Shown one piece after another: positions 51,797 through 63,377 of a stretch of 64,000 nucleotides of DNA. The stretch comes from Heterobasidion occidentale (lineage: Eukaryota; Basidiomycota; Agaricomycetes; Russulales; Bondarzewiaceae). Both the position numbers and the translations under genes were made by a program. The stretch is taken from positions 3,224,001 to 3,288,000 of the forward strand of contig JBCAQO010000003.1 of NCBI GenBank assembly GCA_039111635.1, written 5' to 3'. The notes beneath the pieces are model-generated. The model saw nothing but the letters and a program-made list of their open reading frames with translations. It did not search any database and was not told where the DNA came from. The first letter of the stretch is position 1. Every line of letters begins with the position of its first letter.

Positions 51797-53446
51797 GTAG
51801 TTTAACGTCGTGCCAGACGTCCGTAGTTTTGCGTCTTTGCGGACGTTGGCTAGTTTATCCTTAAGTCTTCGCGGACTGAGGCTAGTTTATACACAAGTCG
51901 TTGCGGACTGCCCTGCTAGTTTAAACCAAGGTCGTTGCGGACCTATCCATCTTCCAACGTAGGAGTACCTGTAAACAAGATGGTAGACCATTTCTGTGCG
52001 CCGGAACATTCATCGGTGATGCACATAGGGCCCTAGACCAAGTACAGCCATCTTGACAGGGTTCCCATTGAGGAAGGATGGTGACGGTTTTATGCTATAT
52101 CAAACCGGATAACTTCTAGAGTTGCGAGAATAGACTTGAAGGCCTATTTTGACACAACTCACATGGCCCTGTAGACAGAAGGGCAGCTCAGTTTATCGTC
52201 ATGAAGGACGGCAACTAGTTTATAGTCATTGCGGACGTCCGCTATCGCCTGGCTTGAACCTCCCGAGCCTTGATAGATTTAATCCTCTGGGGTGAGGGTA
52301 GTTTAAGGTCATTTCGGACTAGTTGATGGTCAAGGTCGTGACCATCAACCACGTCTCCTATCGCTTGAAGGAGTAAGTAGTTTATCGTCATTGCGGACTA
52401 GATCAACATCGTGGTGTCAACAACGATGTCGATCAACATCTCCTATGCTGAAAGGAGTGGTAGTTTAACGTCTTTGCGGACGCAGCAATGTCGAAACATA
52501 TCTCATGTTTTGGACACTGCTCACAACCCTGTAAGGAAAGGGTAGTCCCAGTTTAGCGCCATGGAGGGCGTCCGTAGTTTACTGTCATTGCGGACGGCCC
52601 GTAGTTTTTACATCGTTGCGGATGACCGAGTACGAGGCACGATCCCAGTTGCCTCTTGACTGGCCCTTGAAGCGGAATCCTTGCTTCGGACTTCAAGGGT
52701 AGAATGGGCGCACCATGGAGTAGCCGTGGCCTTGTCGGAAAGGATGGCAACCCGCTCCATGTCCCCAAACCCCTCGCACGGAATTGAACCGTGTCGACCC
52801 CATATTCTTTTACTGTAGGGCGTATGGAATATGGAAGCGCCTTGACCTAGTCGGCAGGGTTCTGCAACGGTGGAGGTCCTCACTTCCACCGTCTGCCAGA
52901 ATGCAACCACGCTCCGAGGGTCTTGGTAGCTTTAGCGTCGTTCCGGACAGTAACTAGTTTATCGTCATTGCGGACCAAGCCTTTCGTAGTTTTACATCGT
53001 TGCGGATGTATTTTCTCCGTTTTGGGTTACTAATGGAGTGCGGCCATTAGTTTCCTGCATCGCAGATAGGGTCCCCTAATGCGGAAACGACCCTGTGAAA
53101 CCGGAGATCCGAAGTGGGACGTCCAAGACACCTGTCAGACCTTGACAGCGAGGTTGGTCCACCGTTCCCCAACGGCGAACATGCAACACGATTTCCCACC
53201 CATATTCATGCATCATTCATGTACCAGTACCAAGGTTATGTTGTGAATCCTAAGGGCCTCCTAATGCGGAAAGGGCCCTGTAAAACTGGGGATCCAAGCG
53301 GGACGCCCGATTCGCTTGTCAGAATACCTCTTGACAACGAGAGTGTTAGATGCCTGTCCTTGTCTTGAGACCGGAGGGCTGCAACGCAAAATGGTCAGGT
53401 ACTTCCCTGCCTTCTTATCTTTTCACAGTTTAACGTCATGCAGGAT
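51797..53446 (-). repeat. 3' non-coding motif and hairpin array (gypsy B)
   Basis: Same organisation as 12829-14546: AGTTTA...TTGCGGAC motifs alternate with short inverted repeats, for example the GTTGATGGTCA/TGACCATCAAC 11-bp stem. Motif order and spacing follow element A closely, with scattered substitutions and small indels. Confidence 0.7.
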
Positions 53447-53622
53447 GTTAGTTCCGGCGTCCTGTGCGTGAAACCGGTACCTGTGGTGCGGAGGGTCCTT
53501 TCCTCTCCGTCACCTTGTCTAATATCCTCCACCGATGTCTCCGTAGTCTCCGTATCCCTCGTCTGGTCTGTAGTAGGGGTCGATGTCGTCGTAATTATCG
53601 CCTTCGACCTCGTCCCAGGCGT

Positions 53623-54843
53623 CTAGTTCCGCTCGAGTCCAGGAAGTAGTCCGCTGAGTCGGGCGCTGGCGGACTGGAGTTCTTCTACCAATGTGTGGAT
53701 GTGCTCCTTCAACTCGATTATCTCGAGGACGGTTTGGAGTCGGCGAATCTCTTGGTCGAGTTCTTCTAGGACTGCTTCGCCTGGGTTGAGGGGTTGCCCT
53801 TGTTCTCTGGCTCCCTCGTCCCTCATTCCTCCTGTACCTTGGAGGATGCTCCTCATTGCTGCCTCCTGCGTCCTGCCCGGTGGATTGTCCTGCCGATATG
53901 GGAGGAAGGGGTTCTCGGTCCCTTCGCGCCTGTCGTTGGATCGTAGTCCAGACGTACTTGGTCTGGGTGGATGCGTCTCGACTACCTGTAGCCGGTATCG
54001 CTCTGCTCTAGCTTCGCTCCATGGTTGGACGCGGAATGGTCAATCCGAACGGGACGGACAGGATGTGGGGAGTGTCTCGTGTCGGTGCGCGATATGAGGG
54101 CGGGTAGGAGCTCCAAATTGATGAAGGAGGAGAACTCGTCCGGTGAATGAGTAGGGCGTAAGCCCCATTATTTCCTCGGGCGTACCAGGAGGCGGCTCTA
54201 TGATCATCTGCATAGGCCAGAAGCCTGACCTGGTCGCTCGCGTCAGCAAGGCGTCGGGGTATGTCGTCGCTCTCGCTCCCTGGTTGCCCGCGGAGATGGT
54301 GGTGCGCTGGAGCAGCGCGTCTCCTAGCCCTTCCAGTTCTCCGGGGTGCAGATTTCCACTATCGGTAGGGGGTCCTCTGGTCCTGGCAGCCGATGTACCA
54401 GCCGTTGCTGGTTCTTGTATACTTCTCTCAGTAACTGTAGGCGGTTCCAGGTCCACAGGGTTTCCCGGTCTTCTTCTGCTTCTCGTTTCCTGCCTTGTGT
54501 CTCCTTGAGCCAGCGCTGTCGTCGGTCGCGGAGGCGTTGACGGAGTAGGTCTTCCTTCTTCCTGGTGTCCTTCATCGTGCTCGTCATGAGTTCCCTCAAG
54601 CCTGGGTGAGGCTCGGGAACTCGTTCGATCTTCGACGGTGAGCGCGATCTGGTGGGCAACGACCAGTATGGAAATTCCTTCTGGAGTCGCTGGGCGGCTG
54701 CCTCGGCTAGGGCGTCCAGTGTCGGGGTTGGCCACGGCCAGAATGATGTCTGGTGAAGGGTTTCTTGAAGGTGAGGAGGTAGTCCCGTCATCGATGAGCA
54801 TGGCACGTTTAGGGGAGTAATCAAGGGATGAGTGGTCGGACAT
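53623..54843 (-). pseudogene. Post-pol ORF region of gypsy B, truncated
   Basis: The 458-type frame starts MSDHSSLDYSPKRAML at 54843 and ends after 267 residues because of deletions near 54290 and 54050-54130. The overlapping 166-residue frame (54824-54324) is intact and ends VEICTPENWKG. The coiled-coil tail frame is open at 53856-53623 (LEELDQEIRRLQTVLEIIEL). Which frame encodes the natural product is unresolved. Confidence 0.5.
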
Positions 54844-54900
54844 GTACTGGGGAGGATATCTGCCTTTCGAAAAGGAGGGGGTCTCTCCTTTTATATCTCT

Positions 54901-57900
54901 CTAAAGCTTAATCGCCGCAGGTCGGGGTTTGTCCGGGTAGCTTTCGTGGAATTCACGAAGCGCCTCGTCGGCCGTGTCTTTGAGGAGGGCAAAGGGTTCC
55001 CAAGTGTTATCGGCCTCGGAGTATCCGACCCACTTGACAAGATATTTGGTTCCTCGTCCTTGGCGTCTCGAATCAAGAATGGCCTCCACTTCATAGTGCT
55101 CTTCTTCATTCAAGATCTCTGGGGCAGGTCTGGGGAAGTTCCTTCCGTGGGCCTCTGTCTCGTGATACTCCGTGAGCATGGAGGCATGAAATACCGGGTG
55201 TATCTTCCAAGTTTCGGGTATTTCTAGCCGATAAGCCAGGGGACCGATTCTTTCGGTCACTGAAAAGGGGCCATATCGTCGAGGTGCCAGCTTGAATTTC
55301 GGATGAGTCGTCCGAATGTGGGTTCCTTCTAACCAAACTTGGGTTCCTACTTCCCACTGCGGAAGTTTCCTGTGCAGGTCCCGGTCCTTGGCGTGCTGCG
55401 CTGCTATTTGTAGACTTGCGGCCGCATCTTCTTGGACTTCCTTGATTAGCTGCAAATGTTCAGTCACTGCAGGCACCTTGGTTTCCAGAGCTGAATCGAC
55501 CGAATATGGTGGGTTGAACCCATAAAGGACTTCAAACGGCGACTTCCCAGTGGCAGAGTGTCTTCGGGTATTGTGGGAGAATTCTGCGAAGGGGATCAAG
55601 TCTACCCAGTTATCTTGATGGTAGTTGCAGAAAACTCGCAGGAATTGCTCAATCTCTTGGTTACCCGTTCTGTTTCTCCGTCCGTTTGGGGGTGGTAAGC
55701 CGTGCTGAGAGCAGGGGTAATTCCCATTCCTTTCCATAGTTCCCTTGTAAACTTTGCCGCAAATTGAGGACCTCTGTCGGACACCACCTTGGTTGGTAGT
55801 CCGTATCGTTTGAATACATTATCTTGGAAGAGTGTCGTGGTTTCTTCGGCCGTGATTGTCTTCTTGCACGGAGTTATGACTATTCCTTTTGACAGACCTT
55901 GGTCGACCACCACGTTGATCGAGTCGTAACCTCTGCTTTCCGGGAGGTCTGTCACGAAGTCGGTGGAGATAAAGCGCCAAGGGACGTTTGTGGTTTCCAG
56001 CGGTTGGATCGGTGGATGGGTCCTGTGGGGAAGGTTCTTGGTAGATTGGCAGACTGCATCCATCCACATATGCGTGTACAAATTTGGTCATGCTTGACCA
56101 CCAGTAATGGCGTTGGACCAATTCTAAGGTCTTTGCTCGCCCCGGGTGTCCTGTAGCCATAGTGTCATGGTGCGTTTGACAATCATTCGTCGAAGGAGGT
56201 CGTCCTTTGGGACGCATATGTAACTGTCGCGTCTTGTGATGCCCTCTTCGTGTGTCCATTTTCCTAGGTCGCCCTTCATTGCGTTTGGACCTTTTTCCAG
56301 CAGTTTCTTAAGGGCGACATCAACCAGCAAATCGTGTTCCAAGCGCGAGTGTCGAATAAGGGAGAGGATGTCTGAGGATACGAGTTCTGTTGTTTTGACG
56401 TGTATGCCTTCGCTTGGCTCTACTAGAGTTTCACTGGACTCGGCGAAAAATCTGGACGGGAGTAGAGTCTGTGCCTTGTTATCAGATTCCACCCCCTCAC
56501 TAAGGTCTGGACGCTGGACTGGACAGAGCATCGGCATGATTAGTAGTTCCAGCCTTGTAACTGAGCTGGAAGTCAAATCGGGACAAAAACAGACTCCAGC
56601 GCGCTTGTCGCCTTGACAGGTCGCGCGCCGTCTTGAAGTGTTCTAGGTTTTTATGGTCCGTCCAGATCTCAAAGGGATGTCGAGCGCCTTCGAGGTAGTG
56701 TTTCCAGTGTTCCAGTGCTTTGATGATGGCGAGGAGTTCGCGATCATGCACGTCGTAATTTCGTTCGGCCGGTGAGAACGATCCTGAGAGGTATGCAACA
56801 GGGTGCCAGTCGTTATCAGGTCCTTCCTGTAAGAGGACTGCACCATATGCTGCGAGGGAAGCGTCGGTAACAAGCCGGTAAGGACGCATCGGGTCAGGAT
56901 ACAACAAGACGGGTTGGCTGATGAAGGCCTTCTTCAGTCGGTCAAACGCCTGTTGGCACTCCGTGGTCCAGTCCCATTTCACATCCTTCTTCGTGAGGTC
57001 ATGCAGGGGCCGAGCGATCAAAGAGAATTTATCAATGAATCGTCGGTAGAAGTTCCCTAAGCCTAGGAAAGAGCGGATGTCGCGAACTGTGCGTGGGATG
57101 GGCCATTCCTGGATAGCTTCAATCTTCGAGTCTTCCATAGCGACGTGGTCTTTTGAGATCGTGTACCCAAGGTAGTTCAGCTTCTCCTTGTGGAACTCGC
57201 ACTTTTCTGGTTTGAGGTAAAGATCGTTGTCGTGCAGGATTTGGAGGACTCGCCGAAGAATCACAATGTGTTCCGCTGTGGTCTTCGTGAAGATGAGGAT
57301 GTCGTCCATATATACCGCTATTTTCCGGGCCAGGATGAGCTCTTGGAAGATCATGTTCATCATGGCTTGGAAGGTTCCTGGGGAATTACAGAGCCCAAAG
57401 AACATTACTGTAGGTTCGAAAAGTCCCAAGGGTGTGACGAAGGCCGCCTTGGACTCGTCACCTTTCTTGATGCGCACGTTGTTATATCCCCACCGAACAT
57501 CGAGCTTTGAGAACACCGTTGCGCCTTTAATGATATCCAATAGTTCTTGGATTAATGGCAGGGGGGTGACATCTCGAATGGTGTGTTCGTTAAGGTGGCG
57601 ATAGTCTTGTACCGGACGGAGCTTGCCATCTTTCTTGCTTACGAAAAAGAAAGAGGCCGCGCTGTGTGCTGTTGACCGACGTATTGTTCCTCTGGAAAGG
57701 TGCTCCTTGACGAACTTCCCTAACTCATCATGCTTTTCCGGGCTTAGAGGAAATATCCGCAGGGCCTGGGGTACAAAGGATGGTTTAAGATTTATCGCGT
57801 GGTCCCATATTGTATGTTGGGGAAGCCTCTGCGATCGTCGTTCGCTGAAGATGTCGAGGTAAGAATGATATTCTGTCGGCACCCGGCCTTTCAAGTCGGT

Positions 57901-58365
57901 GGTGTCGATTTCTTCCTCCAGGTCTTCGTCAAAGCTTGCGAACCCCGAGGGTTCTGGAGCTACCTTCCTAATGACGAGTTCTCCTGCGCTATCCATTGCG
58001 GAGGAGTCAGACGGAGTTTGCGCTTCTTCAGCGACTTTGCCTGAAGCTTCGCCCTGGGCTGCTTTTTGCTGAGCTTGCCGGCGTTCCTTCCTTTCGGTTA
58101 TTTGCTCTTCGAGCCATTCCCGAGCTTTGCGTTGTCGGGATTTGTGCTCGAGTAACTCCATGAACCGAGTTTTCCATTCCTTCGCGGGTACTTGGCTCCA
58201 TTGTTCTTTAGTCCAAGCCCACGAAGGTCCTACCGGTTCTGAGACAAGATGCGGTTTTGTCCGCTGGGGAATCTTGTCGCCGCGTAGTTTCGCTAGCCAT
58301 GCCTTCCTGGTAGGCTCTTCCCTTGCCTTGGTAAACCCATATGGTGTTGGCAATCTCTGGGGCAA
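54901..58365 (-). pseudogene. Pol of gypsy B: RT, RNase H, integrase, chromodomain
   Basis: A 621-residue open frame (58365-56500) holds complete RT (YMDDILIF) and RNase H (LVTDASLAAYGAVL, WTDHKNLEHF). Small indels near 56512, 56176, 56053 and 55662 then break the integrase. The core D and D are present as STDFVTDLP and VSDRGPQFAAKF. The C-terminal frame (55737-54901) carries the third acidic residue in NQEIEQFLRVF and an intact chromodomain ending PDKPRPAAIKL. The RT part is more intact than in A. Confidence 0.85.
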
Positions 58366-58913
58366 CGATCAAAGTGTACTTCACGGCGCCTCCACCCGAT
58401 GGAGGGGTCGTGGTATTTCAACCAATCTGTTCCTAGGAGCATGTTGTCTTTCCCTAGATTGGTGATGAACATCTGGACGCGTTCAGTGTGAGTTCTCCCT
58501 CGTCTATCCTTGACGGTGAGATTCGTGTCTAGGCCTCGTCGAATGAGGCCTGCCTTGTTGATGGTGTCATCGACGTTGCGAACACGGATGGGGCGGTTTA
58601 AAGGATAGGTGGGGAGATTGTGCTTCTGTACCCACTCTTCATTTACCAGGATCCCTTCGCATGCTGAGTCGATGGCGGCTCTGGCTCCAGCGCTTCTTCC
58701 TTGAGTTGTTAATCGCACGTCAAGTCGAATGGGGGTAATAATGTGACTGTTCATTGCTCCGATTCGAATATATGACGGGGAATCATACTCGAGTTTCCTC
58801 GACCCTCTCTCTTCGGCTGGTGAAGGAGAGGTCAGGAAAAATCCTCTGCCAGATCCACCAACATTTGCCTTTGCTCGGCCTTTCCTACTCCTTGGAAGAG
58901 CGCTCGGACGCCA
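58293..58913 (-). CDS. Retropepsin frame of gypsy B
   Basis: Uninterrupted protease frame in the +1 register after gag, containing AAIDSACEGILV and MLLGTDWLKYHDP. It overlaps the RT frame by at least 72 nt before its stop at 58293. As in A, the catalytic triplet is D-S-A rather than D-S/T-G. Expression presumably needs frameshifting at both ends. Confidence 0.65.
   Translation of the reverse strand, partial: WRPSALPRSRKGRAKANVGGSGRGFFLTSPSPAEERGSRKLEYDSPSYIRIGAMNSHIITPIRLDVRLTTQGRSAGARAAIDSACEGILVNEEWVQKHNLPTYPLNRPIRVRNVDDTINKAGLIRRGLDTNLTVKDRRGRTHTERVQMFITNLGKDNMLLGTDWLKYHDPSIGWRRREVHFDRCPRDCQHHMGLPRQGKSLPGRHG
58332..58338 (-). promoter_or_regulatory. Candidate -1 frameshift heptamer (protease to RT, gypsy B)
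   Basis: Minus-strand GGGTTTA, in phase G-GGT-TTA with the protease frame; the -1 frame continues as RT. Identical in position and phase to 19513-19519. Confidence 0.6.
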
Positions 58914-60040
58914 TTAATATCACTGATGGGTCCGTTGCTTCGTCGTCCGTTAGGCGGTACGTAGCGCTCTCCATCGCTCTGGCGTGATCCTCCCCTTCTC
59001 GCGGAAGGGTCCTCACATTCCACCGAATTACCAGGTTGTGGTACCCGACGGTGGTGGCCATGAGAACTCCCCTCCTCCAATCCTCGATGTAGTCGCGCAT
59101 CGTTTCCCACCGGGGATTCTTGCTCGTCTTCATCCTCCATGTCTGCAGCGCGAGTTCGTCTACCTCCTCCACCCTTCGGCTTGCGCGGATTTCCTCGAGT
59201 CGGGGAACGCCTCTACGAGGGGAACGACAGTCAGCTATCCCATGCCCTGGTTTTCCGCAATTGTAGCAGGAAAAGGGAGCAGGTCTCTTGCCATCGTATA
59301 CACGCTTATTCCGACTGGCGTCTCTTTTGCGAGAGGCGTCAATATCCATGTCAACCACCTGGTTGTTCGTTCTGCGAGGGGCGGTGGTAGAGTTATAACG
59401 ACGAGCTGGTTGGAGGTGAAAGCGGTTGAGGAAGTCGCTTCGGAATGAGGTGGAGTTGGCGAGGATCGCCTTTTGAGCACTTCGGGCTCTCAAGCGTCCA
59501 TCTATTTCACAGGCAGTGTTAACCCAGTCTTGGATTGTGTCTTTCGGCGGAGTTTCTTTCATAGATCTTGTCCATGACTCTCGGATCGAGCCCCCTCTGG
59601 AAGTAGGGAACTTGTTCCCTGTCGGTGATGTCGGCGTCGGCGGCTATAAGGATGAATTGGTTTGAATATTCATCCACCGTCATCTTCCCCTGAGAGAAAG
59701 ACATGAGGGCGCTTCGGGCCTTGTCCGTGAGGTTCGTTTCCTTAAACTGGAGTTTAAATTTGACAAGGAAGTCGTCCCAAGTCCTACGGTCTTGGGGGGG
59801 GTCGCCCCTACTGTCTTCTTTAGGAAACTTTCCGCCCATACCGGCCGTCCCGTATCTCATGCAAGAGAGAGCGAGAGAAACTTTGTCTGAATCCGTCTTG
59901 TATCGGTCTGGTTCTGCTGTGAAAAGGAGGAGGCAATTCATGATGAATTTCTGTGATTGTGTTCGGTCCCCTTCGAAGTTATCAGGGAGCTTGAGCTTGC
60001 CCCTTCCCGACGAGACGGGGGGGTCTGTAGGATTTGACAT
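58885..60040 (-). pseudogene. Gag of gypsy B
   Basis: Starts MSNPTDPPVSSGRGKLKL at 60040. Relative to A, two compensating indels scramble residues around 68-85 (AGMGGKFPKEDSRGD), and a 2-nt loss near 59558 shifts frame after VMDKIYE. Downstream one frame (59562-58885) keeps the CCHC knuckle CYNCGKPGHGIADC and the C-terminus to the TAG at 58885. The frame upstream of the ATG is also open and acidic, without an ATG. Confidence 0.75.
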
Positions 60041-60495
60041 AGTGTTTCGGGTGTTGATCGGTGTTTGAATATCCGAGGATTCGGACTTGGATGTTCCTTC
60101 TTCTTCCTCCGATGTGTCCGGGATTTCCGGTTCGGGGTTCCTGTACTGGGGTGGCGCTACCCAGTCTTCTGTTATTTCGTCCCAAGCCCACTCAGCTTCT
60201 GTCTCGTCTTCCCTTGTGAAGAAGTATCGTCCTTCTCGGTACGAGCAGTTATCAAAGTTCGGGGTGCTGGCCGATTGGTGTCAGAGTATACCAGCGATTT
60301 TCTCTTTGATGGATAGGACGATTGTTCTGTCGAAGTTGGTTGTGGGTTCGTCTAGTGCCTGTGGAATCCTAGGCCTAGGTCTTGCTCCAGGGTGTGTGAA
60401 GTAACTCTCTTCGGTGGCATAGACCCCCACCGATGAGGGTTGTGAGAGAGAGTGTGGCAGCAAGCAGAGTGTGGTGCAAGGTAGGGGCAAAAGCG

Positions 60496-60505
60496 AGTCT
60501 ATTCT
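60496..60505 (-). promoter_or_regulatory. Primer-binding site of gypsy B (self-priming type)
   Basis: Minus-strand AGAATAGACT, two bases after the 5' LTR, complementary to AGTCTATTCT at 60715-60706, which starts 34 nt downstream of TATATAAG (60749-60742). Confidence 0.7.
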
Positions 60506-60507
60506 AG

Positions 60508-61129
60508 TGTTATGAACTGCTCGTTCAATAACCCAAGAGTAACAGGTTCTTCCCTAGGTCGCACGATGGACTGAGTGGTGGACGAAGTCTCGACTGTATC
60601 AGGCGTTGATACAGGAGGGGATAATGATTGGCTCTAAGAATCCTGTATGTGTAGATACAGGGGGGAACGAAGAGCTTCGTATTCGAAGATACGAATGAAC
60701 GAAAGAGAATAGACTGAAGATCCTCAGCCTATTCTATGGGCCTTATATACTGTATAGGGTATAGGGTAAGAGTCCGTGTGCTTCTCCAGGTTCCCATCCT
60801 AGGAGAGCTGTGGTCGCCGTCTCTCTCAGCCGGCGCCTACTCTTGTACTTCTCCAGTCGCACTGATCCATCATGGTGCGACGAGGTGCTTACCCGTAAGC
60901 CCTAAGCCCTGGCATGTGAATACGCCTCTCATTACTGTGTGAACTCTGTGAGCCTCATGTCCCTCTCATATAGCCTTTACCGATGTCTTGAAGAACCATT
61001 GGTCTTGTCGGCTCCTAAGGACATGCCGAATACCTTGGTGTACGCTCCGTAGTGGAGCTGCCTAGCATGTGATACTTGATCCATCGGATAGACCGACCCC
61101 GAAGGGCCCCGATCGGTCAAGTCATAACA
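60508..61129 (-). repeat. 5' LTR of gypsy B
   Basis: 622 bp, TGTTATGAAC...AGTCATAACA, followed by the ACCCC target duplication. It contains the TATATAAG promoter box and the inferred RNA start at 60715. Confidence 0.93.
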
Positions 61130-61134
61130 ACCCC

Positions 61135-61342
61135 TATCCGAGAAAATTTGTGAAAAAAAGGCCTAAAAACCAGAGTCCGTCCGGATAAAAATGCACGCTG
61201 TGGTGGTAGGCCTGTGCCGTGGTCTGGATTTTTTGGGCTGTTATCACGGAAAAGCTGATGCCAGGTCCGGATCTTTTGGCAGTAATATAGATGATGAGTC
61301 CAAACTTTTGTATCGGTCTTGTGGTGCAATGGAATGACCAGT
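61135..61342. other. Right flank of gypsy B, no gene seen
   Basis: 208 bp between the target duplication and the second gap. It does not visibly continue the copia gag remnant found left of gypsy B. Confidence 0.4.
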
Positions 61343-61442
61343 NNNNNNNNNNNNNNNNNNNNNNNNNNNNNNNNNNNNNNNNNNNNNNNNNNNNNNNNNN
61401 NNNNNNNNNNNNNNNNNNNNNNNNNNNNNNNNNNNNNNNNNN
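61343..61442. other. Assembly gap (100 N)
   Basis: Exactly 100 N, ending 7 bp inside the last exon of the second ADE2 copy. Confidence 1.
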
Positions 61443-63186
61443 TGCCCCTCTGAGAAGAGGTGTTAGAAGCTATTTCAAATCAACACGAACAAGTACGCAC
61501 AGGCATCTGCACTATGCTGTGCAGCGAATCCACGCCGTCCAGGGAGCTGCCCTTGACAGGAACTCCAATCACAGGGAGTGCCGTCATTGCTGCTACCATT
61601 CCAGGTAGATGCGCCGCTCCACCCGCGCCGGCCACAATAGTCCGCAGCCCTCGCGCCGCCGCAGAGCGGGAGTATTCCACCAGTCGGTCTGGAGTCCGGT
61701 GTGCGGAAACGATCGTCAACTCGTACGGCACATCGAATTTGTCGAGAATGCGCGCGGCGGGAAGCATCACAGGGAGGTCTGAGTCTGAGCCCATGATGAT
61801 ACCGACAAGCGGGTGCTTGTGCGCGAAGCCCGATCCTGGCTTGGGCACGACGGGCACATAGCGCTCGAGCTCAGCGGCAGAGCTCCCGCCTGGAAGCTGT
61901 TCGAGAAGTGGGCGCAGGCGTTCACGCAGTTGCGCATCCGAATCTGCGACAATGGTGATATGGCCCATCTTCCGCCCCTTTCGGCACTCGGACTTGCCGT
62001 AAAGGTGGACACTCGCACCGGGAACAGTCAAGGCTTGAGCAGCGAAGGAGGTAAGTTCCGACATCGATGAGGACGCGCCTAGGAGGTTGAGCATAGCTGC
62101 TGAGGGGACCTTGAGGGCGGTCGACCCTAACGGAAGGGAAAGGATACTGCGGAGGTGGTTCTCATATTGTGAAGTCTCGCATGCCTCGATTGTATAATGC
62201 CCAGAATTGTGTGGTCTGGGAGCGATCTCGTTGACGATCAATTCCCCTGATGAAAGTTGAGATGTCAGATCATAGTATACTAGTTCAAGCTCCTACCGTT
62301 ATCTAGGAGAAACATCTCAACACCAAAGACGCCCGCTCCGCTCAGTGACTTGACAGCATTCTCTGCGACGGTACGAGCACGCAAAGAAAGTTTTGCATCC
62401 CGACTGCGAAGGGGAACAAAGACAAGATGGCAGACGTTGTCCTTGTGAACCGTCTCGACAACAGGGTACGATTGAACATCGCCAGAAACAGTCCGCACCA
62501 CCATGACGGCAATCTCCTTCACAAAAGGTACCCATTTTTCGGCGTAGAGTGGTCGGTCGCCGAGGAAGGTGATCGCCTCCTGCGCCTGTGATAGCTCGCG
62601 AAGAACGAAGTTGCCGCGACCATCGTACGCCAAGGTCTTGCTCTTCAACATCAAGGGAAGGCCAAGAGATTTTGCCACAGAGTGAACAGACTCAATTTTG
62701 GATTCGACCGAAATAGATTGAGCGATGGGAGATCCGTGAGCTTGGAGGTGCTCTTTCTGACGATATTTGTCCTGGATGATGCGGATGGTCGAAGGACTGG
62801 GATGAACCTCGACATTACGCAACTTCTGCACCTCCTCAAGCACGTCCGCATTGACGTGCTCTATCTCTACCGTAAGAACGTCTACTTTCGACGCCAACTC
62901 CCGTATTTTTTCTGGGTCCGTGAACGAGCCGTCAACGTGGGCAGGATCGGATGAGGCACGGGCGAGGATTTGTTTCGCAGGGCTGTTATCCCCAACATCG
63001 AGGATAACGACGTCGATATTGAGCAAAGATGCGGATGCTCCGAGCATGCGGCCCAACTGGCCTCCACCTGCATAATAAATGGTTATTTATTGCGGTGCGA
63101 CAGATGGCGGTCTACAAAAAAGGATGCGGATTAGACAGAATCTAGACTGCGCTCCCACCTAAGATGCCAACCACCCTCGTATTCAT
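61443..63186 (-). CDS. ADE2: ADE2 second copy, 3' end lost in the gap
   Basis: Near-identical to 45992-47733, with the same exon structure (63186-63159, 63067-62297, 62246-61501, last exon cut at 61443). Seen differences are few: one extra in-frame codon (SSLDGVDS), Gly to Asp (KFDVPYE), Ala to Val (VHSVAK) and some silent changes. No frame break is seen. The last ~65 residues of PurE are missing. This level of difference fits an allele or a very recent duplicate. Confidence 0.85.
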
Positions 63187-63315
63187 CACGTTTCTTCTCC
63201 TACAAGTCTATCTCTCTATTGACCAACCAATTCGCCTTCCACAGCGCGAGGAAACGTCGTCGATCTCGAGGATGTTGTGGAAGGAAAAGCTATTCAAAAT
63301 CTCACAGAAGTGATA

Positions 63316-63327
63316 TGAGTCACGTGA
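63316..63327. promoter_or_regulatory. Composite bZIP/E-box site, second copy
   Basis: TGAGTCACGTGA, identical to 47865-47876, between the second ADE2 and RSA3 copies. Confidence 0.4.
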
Positions 63328-63377
63328 TGCTTGACCTTGACAGACATTGCTTGAGTTCCTTCTTGATATCGACAGAC

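Larger units (their letters stand above)
50362..61129 (-). mobile_element. Gypsy element B: chromodomain Ty3/gypsy retrotransposon with TSD
   Basis: A 10.8-kb relative of gypsy A, bounded by near-identical LTRs (623 and 622 bp, about three differences seen) and a perfect 5-bp target duplication ACCCC (50357-50361 and 61130-61134). It is therefore a fairly recent insertion that kept its ends. Gene order is as in A: PBS, Gag, protease, Pol with chromodomain, post-pol ORF region, 3' motif array, polypurine tract. Several 1-2 nt indels break Gag and Pol, and the post-pol region has deletions relative to A. The target was the copia relic. Confidence 0.93.
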
